From the NCBI GenBank assembly GCA_940671915.1, contig CALNVZ010003434.1:20233964-20297963 (forward strand): DNA of 64,000 nucleotides, written 5' to 3'. Position numbers and translations under genes: made by a program. Shown in pieces: positions 24,501-33,623 of this stretch. How positions within the stretch are numbered: position 1 is the first letter of the stretch; the number at the start of each line of letters is the position of its first letter. Origin of the DNA: Paracentrotus lividus (Eukaryota > Echinodermata > Echinoidea > Camarodonta > Echinidae). The notes beneath the pieces were generated by a model. That model was not told where the DNA came from, made no database searches, and was given only the letters and a program-made list of their open reading frames with translations.

Positions 24501-27500
24501 ATTATTATTATTACCTGTTAACCCCAATTAGCCACATTTTAAAGATAATAAAATAAGTTTGCTTGATTTAAACTGGGTACTTTTTCTTGGGATGTTTTTC
24601 TTTTCTTCAGCATTCTGAGCTGAACCATTGTGACGTAGTTATTCAGGCGCGTATTTTTTTTTTACATGATACTAAACCATTGTGATGCAATAATGTTTCT
24701 GTGCGTATCCATTGTCTATACTCTTTGTTCCTTAACGCGCATCATCTTCTTAGAACTACGCTTAGGACCCCTGACCAGTGAATATGGATATTACGGACCG
24801 ACAATTTTGTACACAAACCCAATAGGGAATCGCGGAGTAGGAGTGTATGAATATTACGGCCCGTTGTCGTACCACTGAGCCATTGTGACGTAATTTGTTT
24901 TATCCAAATCAATCAGGCAGACAAAATACGCGCTTATATCTTGTCTCCAAAACGCCTCATACAGGTAATAATTAATGATATCACACCCCAAATTAAAAAG
25001 CAGACTTGCCACTTTCCAACGAACAGAATTGTGATTGCCGTACATTTTAGGCTCCCCTAAGCACAAAATTTGAATTAAATGGCTTATTTTTCTCATATGA
25101 TAGTAGGACGAGTTTAGCTAGGCATGTTTAAAAATTAAATTATCATTGTGTAATGCAGCAAAGAATTATAAGCTCTCAAAGACAAAGGGGCCATAATTAC
25201 CCCAGTCTCCCCTATATTTCATTCAATTTCTTTCCAGGGTATTACTATCCAAAGCAGCGATGCTGTTGCTAACATGAAGAAGGCCAAATATCCACTGACG
25301 ATTGAGTCTGAAGGTGTGTACTCTGTGCAGGCACCGGGAGGTTATAGGTTCTATCTGGTGGACAAACCAAGACCTGCAGGAGGTACTTTATTTACACTTT
25401 ATACAATGTATCCAAGAAAAAAAGTAAACCCAACCATTTTAGCCTTATATCAAAATGTGATTTTGATATTTCACATTTTGATATTTATTCCATGTTAAAT
25501 AATAACTCATATTCTGTTCAATGATACCAAATTTATACCTGTGCTAAGTCATTCATCACATGGGTTTGGAAAGAATACAAAATGTTCTTTCACATGATAT
25601 AAAAATTAATGTCACATACATGTACATTATAAAGTTTAAGTGTGATGCTCTCAAAGTCGGGTTTAATTTTTTTTTTCTAGGTAAAACTATAGGAAGAGAC
25701 CTAATGTCCTTTGAAGATCCAGTCAGAGGAGGTGTCTCGTTGACTGACAACCTTTTAATGACGTTGCTTTATAATGTGAGAACAATGATAGCAGTTCAAA
25801 TTATTGTAGTATTCTTGAGACACTTTCAGTATGATGCTATATTTGCATTATGAAATCTCTGTTGATAATATTGTCATGGTTACGGTAAAAGGTTGATAGA
25901 TCCAGTACAATTTATTGCATGTAACTGAAAAACTAACCAAGTTGATCTCAGAGTTTAATTCATAAATTGTTTCTTGTTTTCGTAGATCCTGTTCAAAAAG
26001 TGGCAATCGGTGTGTCAAATTTACAGAAATCAGTTGGTAAGTAAACACAACCCCTGGTAAAAACAAATAATGCAAAATTACAAAAATCAGTTGGTAAGTA
26101 AACACAACCCCTGGTAAAACAAATAATGCCCTTTTTGTTTTTATTATATATTATGTTTTAGTGATACATAGTTCAGGTTTGAAGGCTAATAGGTATGATA
26201 TTGTGTAAAGAAATATACGATTTGTGTCATCTATTAAAAACTCGAATGAGTGTTTCAGACAATGGATGTCAGAACAAAGTCCATTAAAATATTTATCTAG
26301 TGGAGGGGAGAGTAACAATTAGATGTGGGGAATAAAGATAAAACATTTGTTGATATTATGTAGATGACCGGAGAGATAGAAAGTGTGAGAGAGAGAGAGA
26401 GAGACAGACAGAGAGAGACAGACAGAGAGACAGAGACTTGCAGTTTTAAACAGATGTAATGCACAAAGATAGACAGACTTACATGCAGATGGTGAGAGAT
26501 TTTAAAAAAGTAGAAAAAGAGGAAAACAAAGAATATAGACACAAAAGACTGACAGATAGTAAGCAAATAATCCCTGTTGAAATAAATGATGAGAAGACTA
26601 TCACTTCCCAGGGAAGCTGGATAAGCTATCTTCTCCGAAGCAAAGCTGAGGAGAGATAGCTTATCTAGCTTGATGTGGAAGTGATAGTTTGCCTCGTGAT
26701 AGTTTACAGCTATATACATTGTACGTAGATAGAAAGTAGGTCATACAAATAGGAGTAAAGAAGAGAAAATTAATACTGGTAATGTACAAACTCTAAATCA
26801 TCTCTTTGAGATAGAATATTGAAAAGAACAATTATTCTTACCCACACTATGTATTTGTAAATTCTCATTCACAAATACCGCTTGTATTTAGATTACTGGA
26901 CCAAGATATGTGGCATGACTCTGTACGAGCAAAATGCGGAAAGTGCCCTCTTAGGGTTCGGAGAGGGACAGTGCAAGTTGGAGCTACTGGATCAAGGTGG
27001 TGCTATTGATCACAAGACAGCGTTTGGAAGGGTGGCATTTGCTTGTCCCAGAGAGCAGGTATGGTTTCTAGGTTTAAATCCACTTGGTCTAACAGCAGTT
27101 GATGTAGTTCTCTGATTGTCTAATACCACATGGGCTATAAACAATTTGGTCTAAACCCCCCTTAGTCTAATATATAATAATTGGTCTAATTCTCCTAGGT
27201 CTAATATCTGATTGGTCTAATTGATATTTTCTTCTAATTTCCAAATAAATATAGGGTCTTATTACCAGTTTGTTACAGGTAATTAGATTAAATGGATTTT
27301 TAGACAAAATGGGCATTAGACAAAATGGTGAATAAGTGAAGTGGCAATTAGACCAAAAGGTATTTAGACAAACTGGTTGGAGACCAAATGGAATTCAACC
27401 AAATGGAATGAGACTACATTTAAATGGGAATTTGTCAAAGTGAGTGTGGACCTAGTGATAGTTAAAATATTTTCAAGCTGTTCGTCTGAATGAAAGAGTT

Positions 27501-30327
27501 GATTGGAAATACTTTTTCTAATTACACAATTACTATTAACTATTCTGCGAGACTATTAGAGCCTGCCAATACCCTTGTGGCAAGATAATGCAGTTATTGC
27601 AAGTCTGAGGTATACATCCAGTAGCCTCATTTTATTAAAAAACAAGTGATTGAGTAATTCAGAAATATATTTTCTGTAATTTGACAGTACCTTACAACTC
27701 TTTTCTTATCCTCATTCTTTAAATCAATTTCATTTGTTTTCCAAAGCTTGAAATTATAAAGTTATAGAGTCTAGTTACAGTAATTTCTCTTTCGCTTTAT
27801 ATATTCACCTTATTTTTGCTCTTTTACCTAAAGGGAATATCAGATTTTGAATGGATGGGTGTCTTCGAAACCAATTTTCAAACATGAAATTTGGCATGAG
27901 TCGGCAATACCATTTATGAAATATTGTAGTCATTGGTTTTTATAGGACTTTAATGACAATTGGGAAAATAAACCCCTCTCTCTTGAACAAATATTACTAG
28001 GAGAATTGTTTATAGTTACACCTAGAGGAAACTATGAGTATCTGAGGGAAAAACACTTTCCTGATCACATATGATAAGAAGTATTTTTAGCATTGCTGAT
28101 ATGGTTGTGGTATTATCTATCAGAATATTTATTTTACATGTCTTGTATAGTTATCATTATTTGCTAGGTTTAGCAAGGCCTTTAGCGTCATTTTAAAGCT
28201 TTTTCTGATTTCTCTGTGTCTTTTGATTTTTACCCTAGCTGCCAGGAATAGAAGCAGCGAGTAAAGATGGTGGTCAAACTATCATTACACCACTGATCAG
28301 TCTTGATACGCCAGGCAAGGCTACCGTTGAAGTGGTCATTCTAGCAGATCCTGTAAGTTCCATTTATCTTTAATGTGAGGTTTAAGAAACAATTATCATT
28401 TCACTTAAAGCTCAGGCAAAAAATATTAGACCAAGTCCTTTTTCATAAGGGTTTCTTCTCTCTTGTCATTGCAGCCCTTTCTTGCTTCAAGACTTCAAAT
28501 GTTCTCTCTTGTTGACCGGCTTGTGTTCCTGCATCTTGACTTTGATTTCATTTAAAAAATTCAGAAAAGTGAATTTTACTAACGTATGGAAACCCTTATG
28601 AAAAAGAAAACTTGGTCTGATAATTTGTTCCCAAGCTGTATGATGAGTCTGCATACACTGGGCAAGGCTAATTTTGAAGTGGTCATTCTGATCCTGTAAG
28701 TTCGATTTTATCTGTAATGTGAGGATTAAGAAACGATAGAAATAAAACGATCATCACACCTCTGATGAGTCTTGATATGTCAGGCAAGGCTGCCGTAGAA
28801 GTGTTCATTCTAGGAAATCCTGTAAGTTCCACTTATCTTTAATGTGCGAATAAGATAACAATATTATGGTGATAAAACTATCATGACACCTCTGATCAGT
28901 CTTGATACACCAGGCAAGGCTACAGTTAAAGTTGTTATTCTAGCAGATCCTGTAAGTTTTATTAATGGATTTATTTGTATGATAGTGTAGTGGTGTTTTA
29001 GGGGTGGTGTCAAAACAATCTTTGATATGAAACTGACAAAGCACCTTAGCAGAATGATAACAATTCATTGTCCTATTCTTTTCGTACTCTATCACAGCAT
29101 GCAGTTCATAAAAGTAATCTTGAAAATGAGTGACTTGGCAATGTGAATAGTGATCTAAAATCAAAATTGCGATCAGTGTGTATAAATGTTCCTTTCAGGT
29201 GAGCTACAGATAATAATGATTGATTGAACATTTATATCACACCATGTCTGTCAGAATTGACACTTAAATACCTGAAACAATCCCAAAAGAATCAGGATTT
29301 GCCATTTTTACATATAGCAAAATGTACCTTGTACATGTACATGTCATCTGGGGCTTTCAAATTGTCTATTTATGTCTTCTGTTTTTCCTCAATATGGAAT
29401 AAAGGATGGACATGAGATCTGTTTTGTTGGTGACGAAGCATTCAGGGAGCTATCTCAAGTCGACTCCAAGGCAGACAGCTTGTTAGACGAGGTAAGAATT
29501 ATGGAAACACTTGGAAATAGGATAGAGCCAGACAGTGCTCAAATAAACAGGAGCTCAGTGTGAAACATTCATAGCCCTCTAGCCCTCAATGCCAAACCCC
29601 TGATGTCTCTGTTCTGTTGGAGTGTTATACGGTTAAAGATTTGAAAAGATCCCATGGAAAAACAAATTGATAGTAAAGAGCTTGATTATTTCACTTTGCC
29701 AAGAGAAAACTATGTTAAACAATGCTGGCTTAGCTCAGAGACATAATAGAGTGTTTTATTATACTGACGGATTCCCTTCCTATTTATTTTCTTCAGTAGT
29801 TGTGAAATTGTATGTTGCCTAGCTAAGCCAGGTAATATAAGTTGACACTATAAGCGCTTAGAAACGCCAAGGTGGATATATGCATTAAGCGCTATATGAA
29901 TGTAACTATTATTATTATTACAAAGTGGAAATTTGCCAATGTTGCCATTAGTTGCCCAAAATATCAGGAAATGTTACAAACTGATGACCAAGTCTTTACC
30001 TTCTATAAATTAGTGTTTTTACATCCCCAATTACGTATTTTATGTTTTTATCTGCTTTGTTAACCCCTTGGATCATATGGTATCTCAAAACTGCGAATCT
30101 CAAGGAAAATCAACCCTTGATATTGTCACCTAAGTGGATATGTCGAGCAAGAGCATCATAATATCAGGGGGTTAACCCCCGGATAGTATACTTATCTGTG
30201 ATTTTTATTTTATTTTCTTTCGTGTTTCTTTCATCTTTTATTTTAGGCTGTTGCTGCTGATAAGAGTGATGAGTGGTTTGCAAAGAAGCAAGCAAAACTA
30301 GGTAAGCAGTGGACTCCAGGATCATAA
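18428..30327 (+). CDS. GLOD4: GLOD4, glyoxalase domain-containing protein 4 (nine coding exons)
   Basis: GLOD4 is a vicinal-oxygen-chelate (glyoxalase/dioxygenase-fold) protein, reported in mitochondria of vertebrates; its substrate is not firmly known. Nine exons (18428-18517, 19025-19074, 19787-19907, 25238-25382, 25986-26036, 26892-27058, 28239-28352, 29405-29491, 30247-30327) all have AG/GT borders and compatible phases. They join to 906 nt, 301 codons plus TAA, the usual length for the family. Domain 1 spans about residues 1-130, with the start [18 protein letters not shown]. Domain 2 spans about 136-260, with [32 protein letters not shown] and [16 protein letters not shown]. The tail [10 protein letters not shown] is typical. 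The start is the first ATG of the conserved N-terminus. It converges on the ODAD1-like gene. Confidence 0.95.
19025..19074 (+). CDS. GLOD4: GLOD4 coding exon 2
   Basis: Acceptor TTTTTCCAACAG and donor GTAAGA. Encodes [16 protein letters not shown] and two bases of the next glycine codon. Confidence 0.92.
19787..19907 (+). CDS. GLOD4: GLOD4 coding exon 3
   Basis: Acceptor CTATCAACAG and donor GTGAGT. Encodes [20 protein letters not shown] and the following [19 protein letters not shown], the metal-site side of domain 1. Confidence 0.93.
20812..20936. mobile_element. GGAGACGTCTCC-family MITE
   Basis: Runs from GCTGGTATCTCACTTTTCC to CGCGAGGTGAGATAGCACCC, with CGCGGAGACGTCTCCGCG near the right end. 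The termini are inverted repeats of one another. Confidence 0.6.
22625..22900. repeat. Hairpin plus direct repeat around GATGCTAGTACTAGATGTTC
   Basis: GAAGATGCTAGTACTAGATG at about 22631 is followed at 22708 by its reverse complement (GAACATCTAGTACTAGCATC). A stem of about 35 bases can form. A second inverted copy starts at 22863, 155 bases after the first, in direct order. CTAGTACTAG is itself a perfect palindrome. Confidence 0.75.
23925..24008. repeat. Hairpin element, type A (copy 1)
   Basis: The arms GAGATATATTCCATTCATCA and TGATGAATGGAATATCTC continue inward to a stem of about 30 bp. The loop is AAGAGTCGAAGACGAGTT. ATAATATTGGAT and ATCCAATATTATTATTA outside also pair. The loop motif is shared with the hairpin at 24365-24510. 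Confidence 0.85.
24107..24298 (-). other. Exon-like segment, open frame with splice-site borders
   Basis: On the minus strand, ACTCTTCCAG precedes the segment and ACAG/GTGAGT closes it. The 192 bases are exactly 64 codons with phase 1 on both sides, and one frame is fully open. It would encode a hydrophobic helix ([20 protein letters not shown]) followed by a basic, then mixed segment ending [11 protein letters not shown]. It lies antisense to GLOD4 within a transposon-like element. I recognise no family. It may be a captured host exon or chance. Confidence 0.3.
24365..24510. repeat. Hairpin element, type A (copy 2)
   Basis: A stem of about 65 positions with small mismatches runs from AATATTGACTGGC to GCCAGTCAATATT. 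The inner arm CATATTGCC pairs with GGCAATATG around the loop TCGAGTCGAAGACGA. It ends in an ATT repeat, as copy 1 does. The loop is nearly identical to copy 1 while the arms differ in sequence. Confidence 0.85.
25238..25382 (+). CDS. GLOD4: GLOD4 coding exon 4
   Basis: Acceptor TTTCTTTCCAG and donor GTACTT, ending in phase 1. Encodes [20 protein letters not shown] to [15 protein letters not shown], the second half of domain 1. Confidence 0.93.
25986..26036 (+). CDS. GLOD4: GLOD4 coding exon 5
   Basis: Fifty-one bases, acceptor TTTTCGTAG, donor GTAAGT, phase 1 to 1. Encodes [17 protein letters not shown], the first strand of domain 2. Its 3' end and donor are tandemly duplicated just downstream. 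Confidence 0.92.
26021..26134 (+). repeat. 57-bp tandem duplication spanning the exon 5 donor
   Basis: TTACAGAAATCAGTTGGTAA at 26021 recurs as TTACAAAAATCAGTTGGTAA at 26078, and the following CACAACCCCTGGTAAAA is also repeated. The second unit recreates a splice donor. Reading through the first donor meets a TAA at once (GGT AAG TAA), so only the first donor supports the protein. Confidence 0.93.
26374..26434. repeat. GA-rich microsatellite
   Basis: GAGAGA and GACAGACA units in GLOD4 intron 5. Confidence 0.9.
26593..26700. repeat. Hairpin element, type B (copy 1)
   Basis: ACTATCACTTCCCAGGGAAG opens and CTTGATGTGGAAGTGATAGT closes. Inner arms GGATAAGCTATCTTCTCC and GGAGAGATAGCTTATCT pair around GAAGCAAAGCTGA. 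A second member is at 63634-63745. Confidence 0.85.
26892..27058 (+). CDS. GLOD4: GLOD4 coding exon 6
   Basis: Acceptor CTTGTATTTAG and donor GTATGG. Encodes [20 protein letters not shown], then [15 protein letters not shown] and [13 protein letters not shown], the core of domain 2. Confidence 0.93.
27080..27460. repeat. Degenerate TTGGTCTAAT repeat in both orientations
   Basis: TTGGTCTAA-type words recur about every 15-25 bases from 27085 to 27230. Their inverse (ATTAGACCAAA, TTAGACAAA) recurs from 27285 to 27410, making a loose foldback. No gene. Confidence 0.65.
27461..28238. other. GLOD4 intron 6, remainder
   Basis: AT-rich intronic DNA with no repeat or coding signal that I can name. 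Confidence 0.5.
28239..28352 (+). CDS. GLOD4: GLOD4 coding exon 7
   Basis: Acceptor TTTTTACCCTAG, donor GTAAGT, phase 0 to 0, 38 codons. Encodes [19 protein letters not shown] and [18 protein letters not shown]. Its 3' half is copied three times in the next 600 bases. Confidence 0.93.
28630..28955 (+). pseudogene. Three partial tandem copies of GLOD4 exon 7 with donors
   Basis: Copies start near 28640, 28744 and 28868. Each repeats the exon from about CTGATCAGTCTTGAT through GATCCTGTAAGTT and part of the following intron (TTTATCTTTAATGTG). The copy at 28868 stays in frame ([20 protein letters not shown]). The copy at 28744 is open but changed ([18 protein letters not shown]). The copy at 28640 has lost four bases and is shifted. 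None retains the exon's first third or the acceptor, so they look like dead exon fragments. Confidence 0.85.
29405..29491 (+). CDS. GLOD4: GLOD4 coding exon 8
   Basis: Preceded by GTTTTTCCTCAATATGGAAT and AAAG, with donor GTAAGA; 29 codons. Encodes [20 protein letters not shown] and a short acidic tail. This is the most conserved block of the family. Confidence 0.93.
29813..29921 (+). mobile_element. SINE 3'-tail fragment
   Basis: TTGCCTAGCTAAGCCAGG..AAGCGCTATATGAATG followed by an ATT repeat. It matches the tail region of the SINE at 10154-10440. The tRNA-like head is missing. Confidence 0.65.
30247..30327 (+). CDS. GLOD4: GLOD4 terminal coding exon 9
   Basis: Acceptor TTTTATTTTAG. Encodes [19 protein letters not shown], then KQWTPGS and TAA at 30325-30327. 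A good donor-like word (CTAG/GTAAGC) lies inside at 30300-30306, so a splice to a further exon with another C-terminus is possible. The 301-residue total favours the unspliced reading. Confidence 0.85.
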   Translation, partial: AVAADKSDEWFAKKQAKLGKQWTPGS

Positions 30328-33300
30328 AATTAATGTACCATCTCATCCTCAACTAACTTCACTATCAAACTCACTGTGAAGCCAGACCAATTTCAACAGT
30401 AATTTAGTGGACCCAAAGATACTGCTTAGAAAAATTGGTAAAATCAAATCATTCAAACTGTCATTAAATTGAAACCAATTTTACCTGTAGCGGTGGAACT
30501 CGGTATGTCGCTTGGCAAAACAATGCTGCTAAAAAAACTCCAAGGAAATACACTCTACCATTGTTATAGCGAGGATGTATACAACCAATTTTATTATATG
30601 GTATATAGACTGGTCCAAGAGGACTTCATTTTAATGGTAGTGAACTCTAAAATTATTTTTCATCTATCTGATGATTCTTCTAATTTGTGACGCATCACAC
30701 CGAAATCAGACACAAGTCGCCGAGCAAATTCAGCACAGTGTTGAGGAAATCGGCAAAATAATCAAAATTGTCTTATTTGGGGGAAATTTTTTTTTTTTTT
30801 TTTTCTGAATTGTCAATGTTTCTTGTATGCTCTGGAAAAAAAAATTGAGTAGAAAAGATTAGGGGAAAGCCTTTGAAAATGGATTGTTTTGTTGCAATCT
30901 TTGACTCTTTTCTGGTGACTTGTGTCTGATTTCGATATGATGAGTCACATTTTGTCCTGCTACCTCCATTTCAGATGGGCGATAGAAAAGGGTTAAGTGG
31001 TTAGATACTGCTTTTGATAAAAGGCCGTGGTTGTATGATTGTCCTATGGATCACTCAGTTATGTTAGCAAATGATTAATTGCTATAGATGGAAATGAATG
31101 TGAGAAAAACTTCACCAGGTTGAGAAACGTAGCAACACTACAAACAAGTTTTTGTTCCCAAAATTATTGTATTCAGTACTTTTTGTGAAGATCATAATTC
31201 TAGTATCGATTAAAGAAGGTCAAGAAAGTGTTGAACTATAAAAGTGATATGATGAAATCCATCAATCAAACTGCCATTTTAAACAAATGAATGATTTTAC
31301 ACAATATCATTCCATTTGTTGGAGGACAACGTAGAGTGTTTGAAAAACATAAAGCATACTCATATTTTTGTATTCGTATCAAAGTTATGTCTCGTGAATC
31401 TTGTATCAAATGTACTAGAAAGTATTTTGTATGTCCAAAGGAGTTATTTTATAGTGTATAAATAATCATGATTATGAGCAAACCAGAGATGGAAAACTAT
31501 TGAATTATCTATTAGATAAAATGATAAAATTCAGTACTCTTTGTACATGTAATAGCTGTAAATGAAGGAGAGTCAATATTCATTGTAGTGTATTTCATAA
31601 AGTGTGCCTTCAAAGTGTGGATAAAATCGCTGTAAGTTGTATTTAGAAAATGCTCAGCTTTTTTAAAGGTTGAGAACCTTTAAAACAGCTTGTATTTATA
31701 ATACTTATGCAAAGTGAATATATGTTTTAAGCAATTAGATAAAAACATTTTGTACTGTTAACTTATGAAGAAGACAAATCAACATTTTGAGAATGAACTG
31801 TTACCTTGTGCCAATATTAGTAATTCTAATTTGATCATCAAAATGATTGGGAGAAAAAGATTGATATATTGACTATACTTATGCAAAGTGAATATATTTT
31901 AAGCAATGGGATATATACATTTTTATACTGTTAACTTGTAAAGAAGACAAAATCATCATTTTAAGAATACACTTTGACCTTGTGCCGATATTAGTAATTC
32001 TAATATGACCATCAAATTTTGGGGAAATGCTTGATATATCTTACTTTACCTATTATTAATTTGTTTGTTGAATATTTAGTTCAAATAATCATGTCAACAT
32101 AACCCTTTAGACAATTTGGAACAAGGGATTAAAGTAATTCTAGTACCTAAAAAGCTGTTTGTAATCCACTCCAATTAATTCATCCACATTTCATCATAGA
32201 ATGTATGATTTTAGAACTTTTAAAGTCATTCCATTTTCGGAAGGTAATGTAGACAAGGTAGCATACAGAATATTCATATTTTTATATGTGTATTACAGGA
32301 TGTATCTTTAAATTCCAATTGTACAACAAAATACATTTGATAATGTGCAATCATGGGATATAGTAAGTGATAACCAATCATGATTATTAAAAAAAAAAAG
32401 AAGTAATAAACAGGAATATAAGTGATGTATATATTCCCTTGTGTCTTGTTTTGACTAAACACATTGTTTATATTGGAAATTCATTGTTATATATTTTGTT
32501 TCCATTGCATTCTCTCTCTCTCTCTATCTCTCTCTATCTCTCCTGCCTCTCTTGATCTTTTTATTCTCATATCTGCTTTTCTGGAATATGAAAGTAACTT
32601 GATAACAAACGGGAAGTTGGAAAAACAAGGTACAGAAACATAACTTGAATTATATTCTTCATAAATATATTGGGTTTTATTCAGTTGGTCATTCTTAGTT
32701 GCTTTCTGTTAATATTCGTTCTTAATTTGTAGCTTTTGCCCTTCTTCAAACACTTTATGACACGTCACGTTTTGTTCATTTTCAAAGTACAAACGCTGAA
32801 TAAGGGAATGTATTATCAATTTCCTTTCATTTAAAAAAAGAACTTTGTCCATTAAATCTTTTGGTTGCTAGCACTATATCTGTTTTGTTTTTGTACTTCT
32901 TCCCACTCCGTACGATTGATGATTGACTTCCAAAATGGCCTAAAAAGTGATTTCCTTTTTCCCATAAAAGTCCTGCAGGACATATATCTATAACTTCCAT
33001 GAACTTTTCCAATCCTTTCAATGAATGTACTTTTTGAGCTTTCACGCATTAATCATTCAAAAATTGATTAAAGAACACTTTATTCTTTCAAACTAAACTG
33101 GACATTTTGTCGAATTTGTGTCTTGTGGCCGATAATTTATTATAGGCCTACTGTTTGCCTTGCTTAGTTAATCATTTCATTTTAGTGATGGATGGATGAT
33201 TTAGTTTCATGAAAGAAAAGCTCAAATCTTTTCTTGAAAGTTGTGATAAGTTGTGGGATTTGTAACTTGTTATGGATTATTCTTGTTTGCCCAAAGTACT

Positions 33301-33328
33301 TCATTTCAGTGATGGAATATAATAATTT
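30328..33328. other. GLOD4 3' UTR and intergenic stretch with old tandem repeats
   Basis: AT-rich. About 31705-31850 and 31875-32030 are direct repeats (both with ATGCAAAGTGAATATAT and TTGTGCC.ATATTAGTAATT). A second direct pair is near 31230-31380 and 32150-32290 (ATTCATATTTTTxTAT). A CT microsatellite lies at 32513-32540. I see no further gene. A minus-strand AATAAA at 33079-33084 is a candidate poly(A) signal for the ODAD1-like gene. Confidence 0.5.
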
Positions 33329-33623
33329 TTATTTAGTGGAAGTGAAACTTCTTTCCGAAGACAACGAAGGATTAATCATGAGATCAGCTGAGCCTGAATG
33401 GCCCTCTTCTTTCAAAGCATCTGGTATATGGTCATGTGAGCCATGGTCCGCACTCTCAGCCTGCCATCGCCAGTCGTTTCTCGAAGAATTCCGCGGTTTG
33501 ATCTCGCGCCGTTCAATGGTTCGTGCCACTTTTGATCTGATGTCGTCTGGTGAAAGAGGCTGCGAGTCGTCCATCCCACTGCTCGCGATCCTCTCCATTT
33601 CTGCAGATATCTCTCCGTCATCT
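33329..33623 (-). CDS. ODAD1/CCDC63: ODAD1-like terminal coding exon 10
   Basis: Acceptor AAAATATGCAG on the minus strand, entering in phase 2. Encodes DDGEISAEMERIASSGMDD through a polar tail to a stop at 33331-33329. The C-terminal tail is variable in this family. Confidence 0.8.

Larger units (their letters stand above)
23277..25212. mobile_element. TA-flanked inverted-repeat element (GGGGAGACTGGGGTAATTATGG)
   Basis: Left end GGGGAGACTGGGGTAATTAT at 23277; right end ATAATTACCCCAGTCTCCCC ends at 25212, the exact reverse complement; TA flanks both sides. More ATGGCCCC boxes follow the left end (23488, 23506). The ends resemble those of the 6220-11265 element, so both belong to one superfamily. 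It holds two hairpin elements and an exon-like segment on the minus strand. No transposase is seen. Confidence 0.8.
19908..25237. other. GLOD4 intron 3, transposon-filled
   Basis: Large 5.3 kb intron. Apart from the listed repeats (20812-20936, 22625-22900, 23277-25212), the parts at 19908-20811 and 20937-22624 show no conserved coding or RNA signal. There is a GC-richer patch at about 20210-20450 and another at 21600-21850. Both could be remnants of one unidentified element. Confidence 0.5.

Noticed and set aside
25560..25853. A 97-codon plus-strand frame between GLOD4 exons 4 and 5
   Set aside because: Exons 4 and 5 join in phase and match the family without it; its sequence is not glyoxalase-like.
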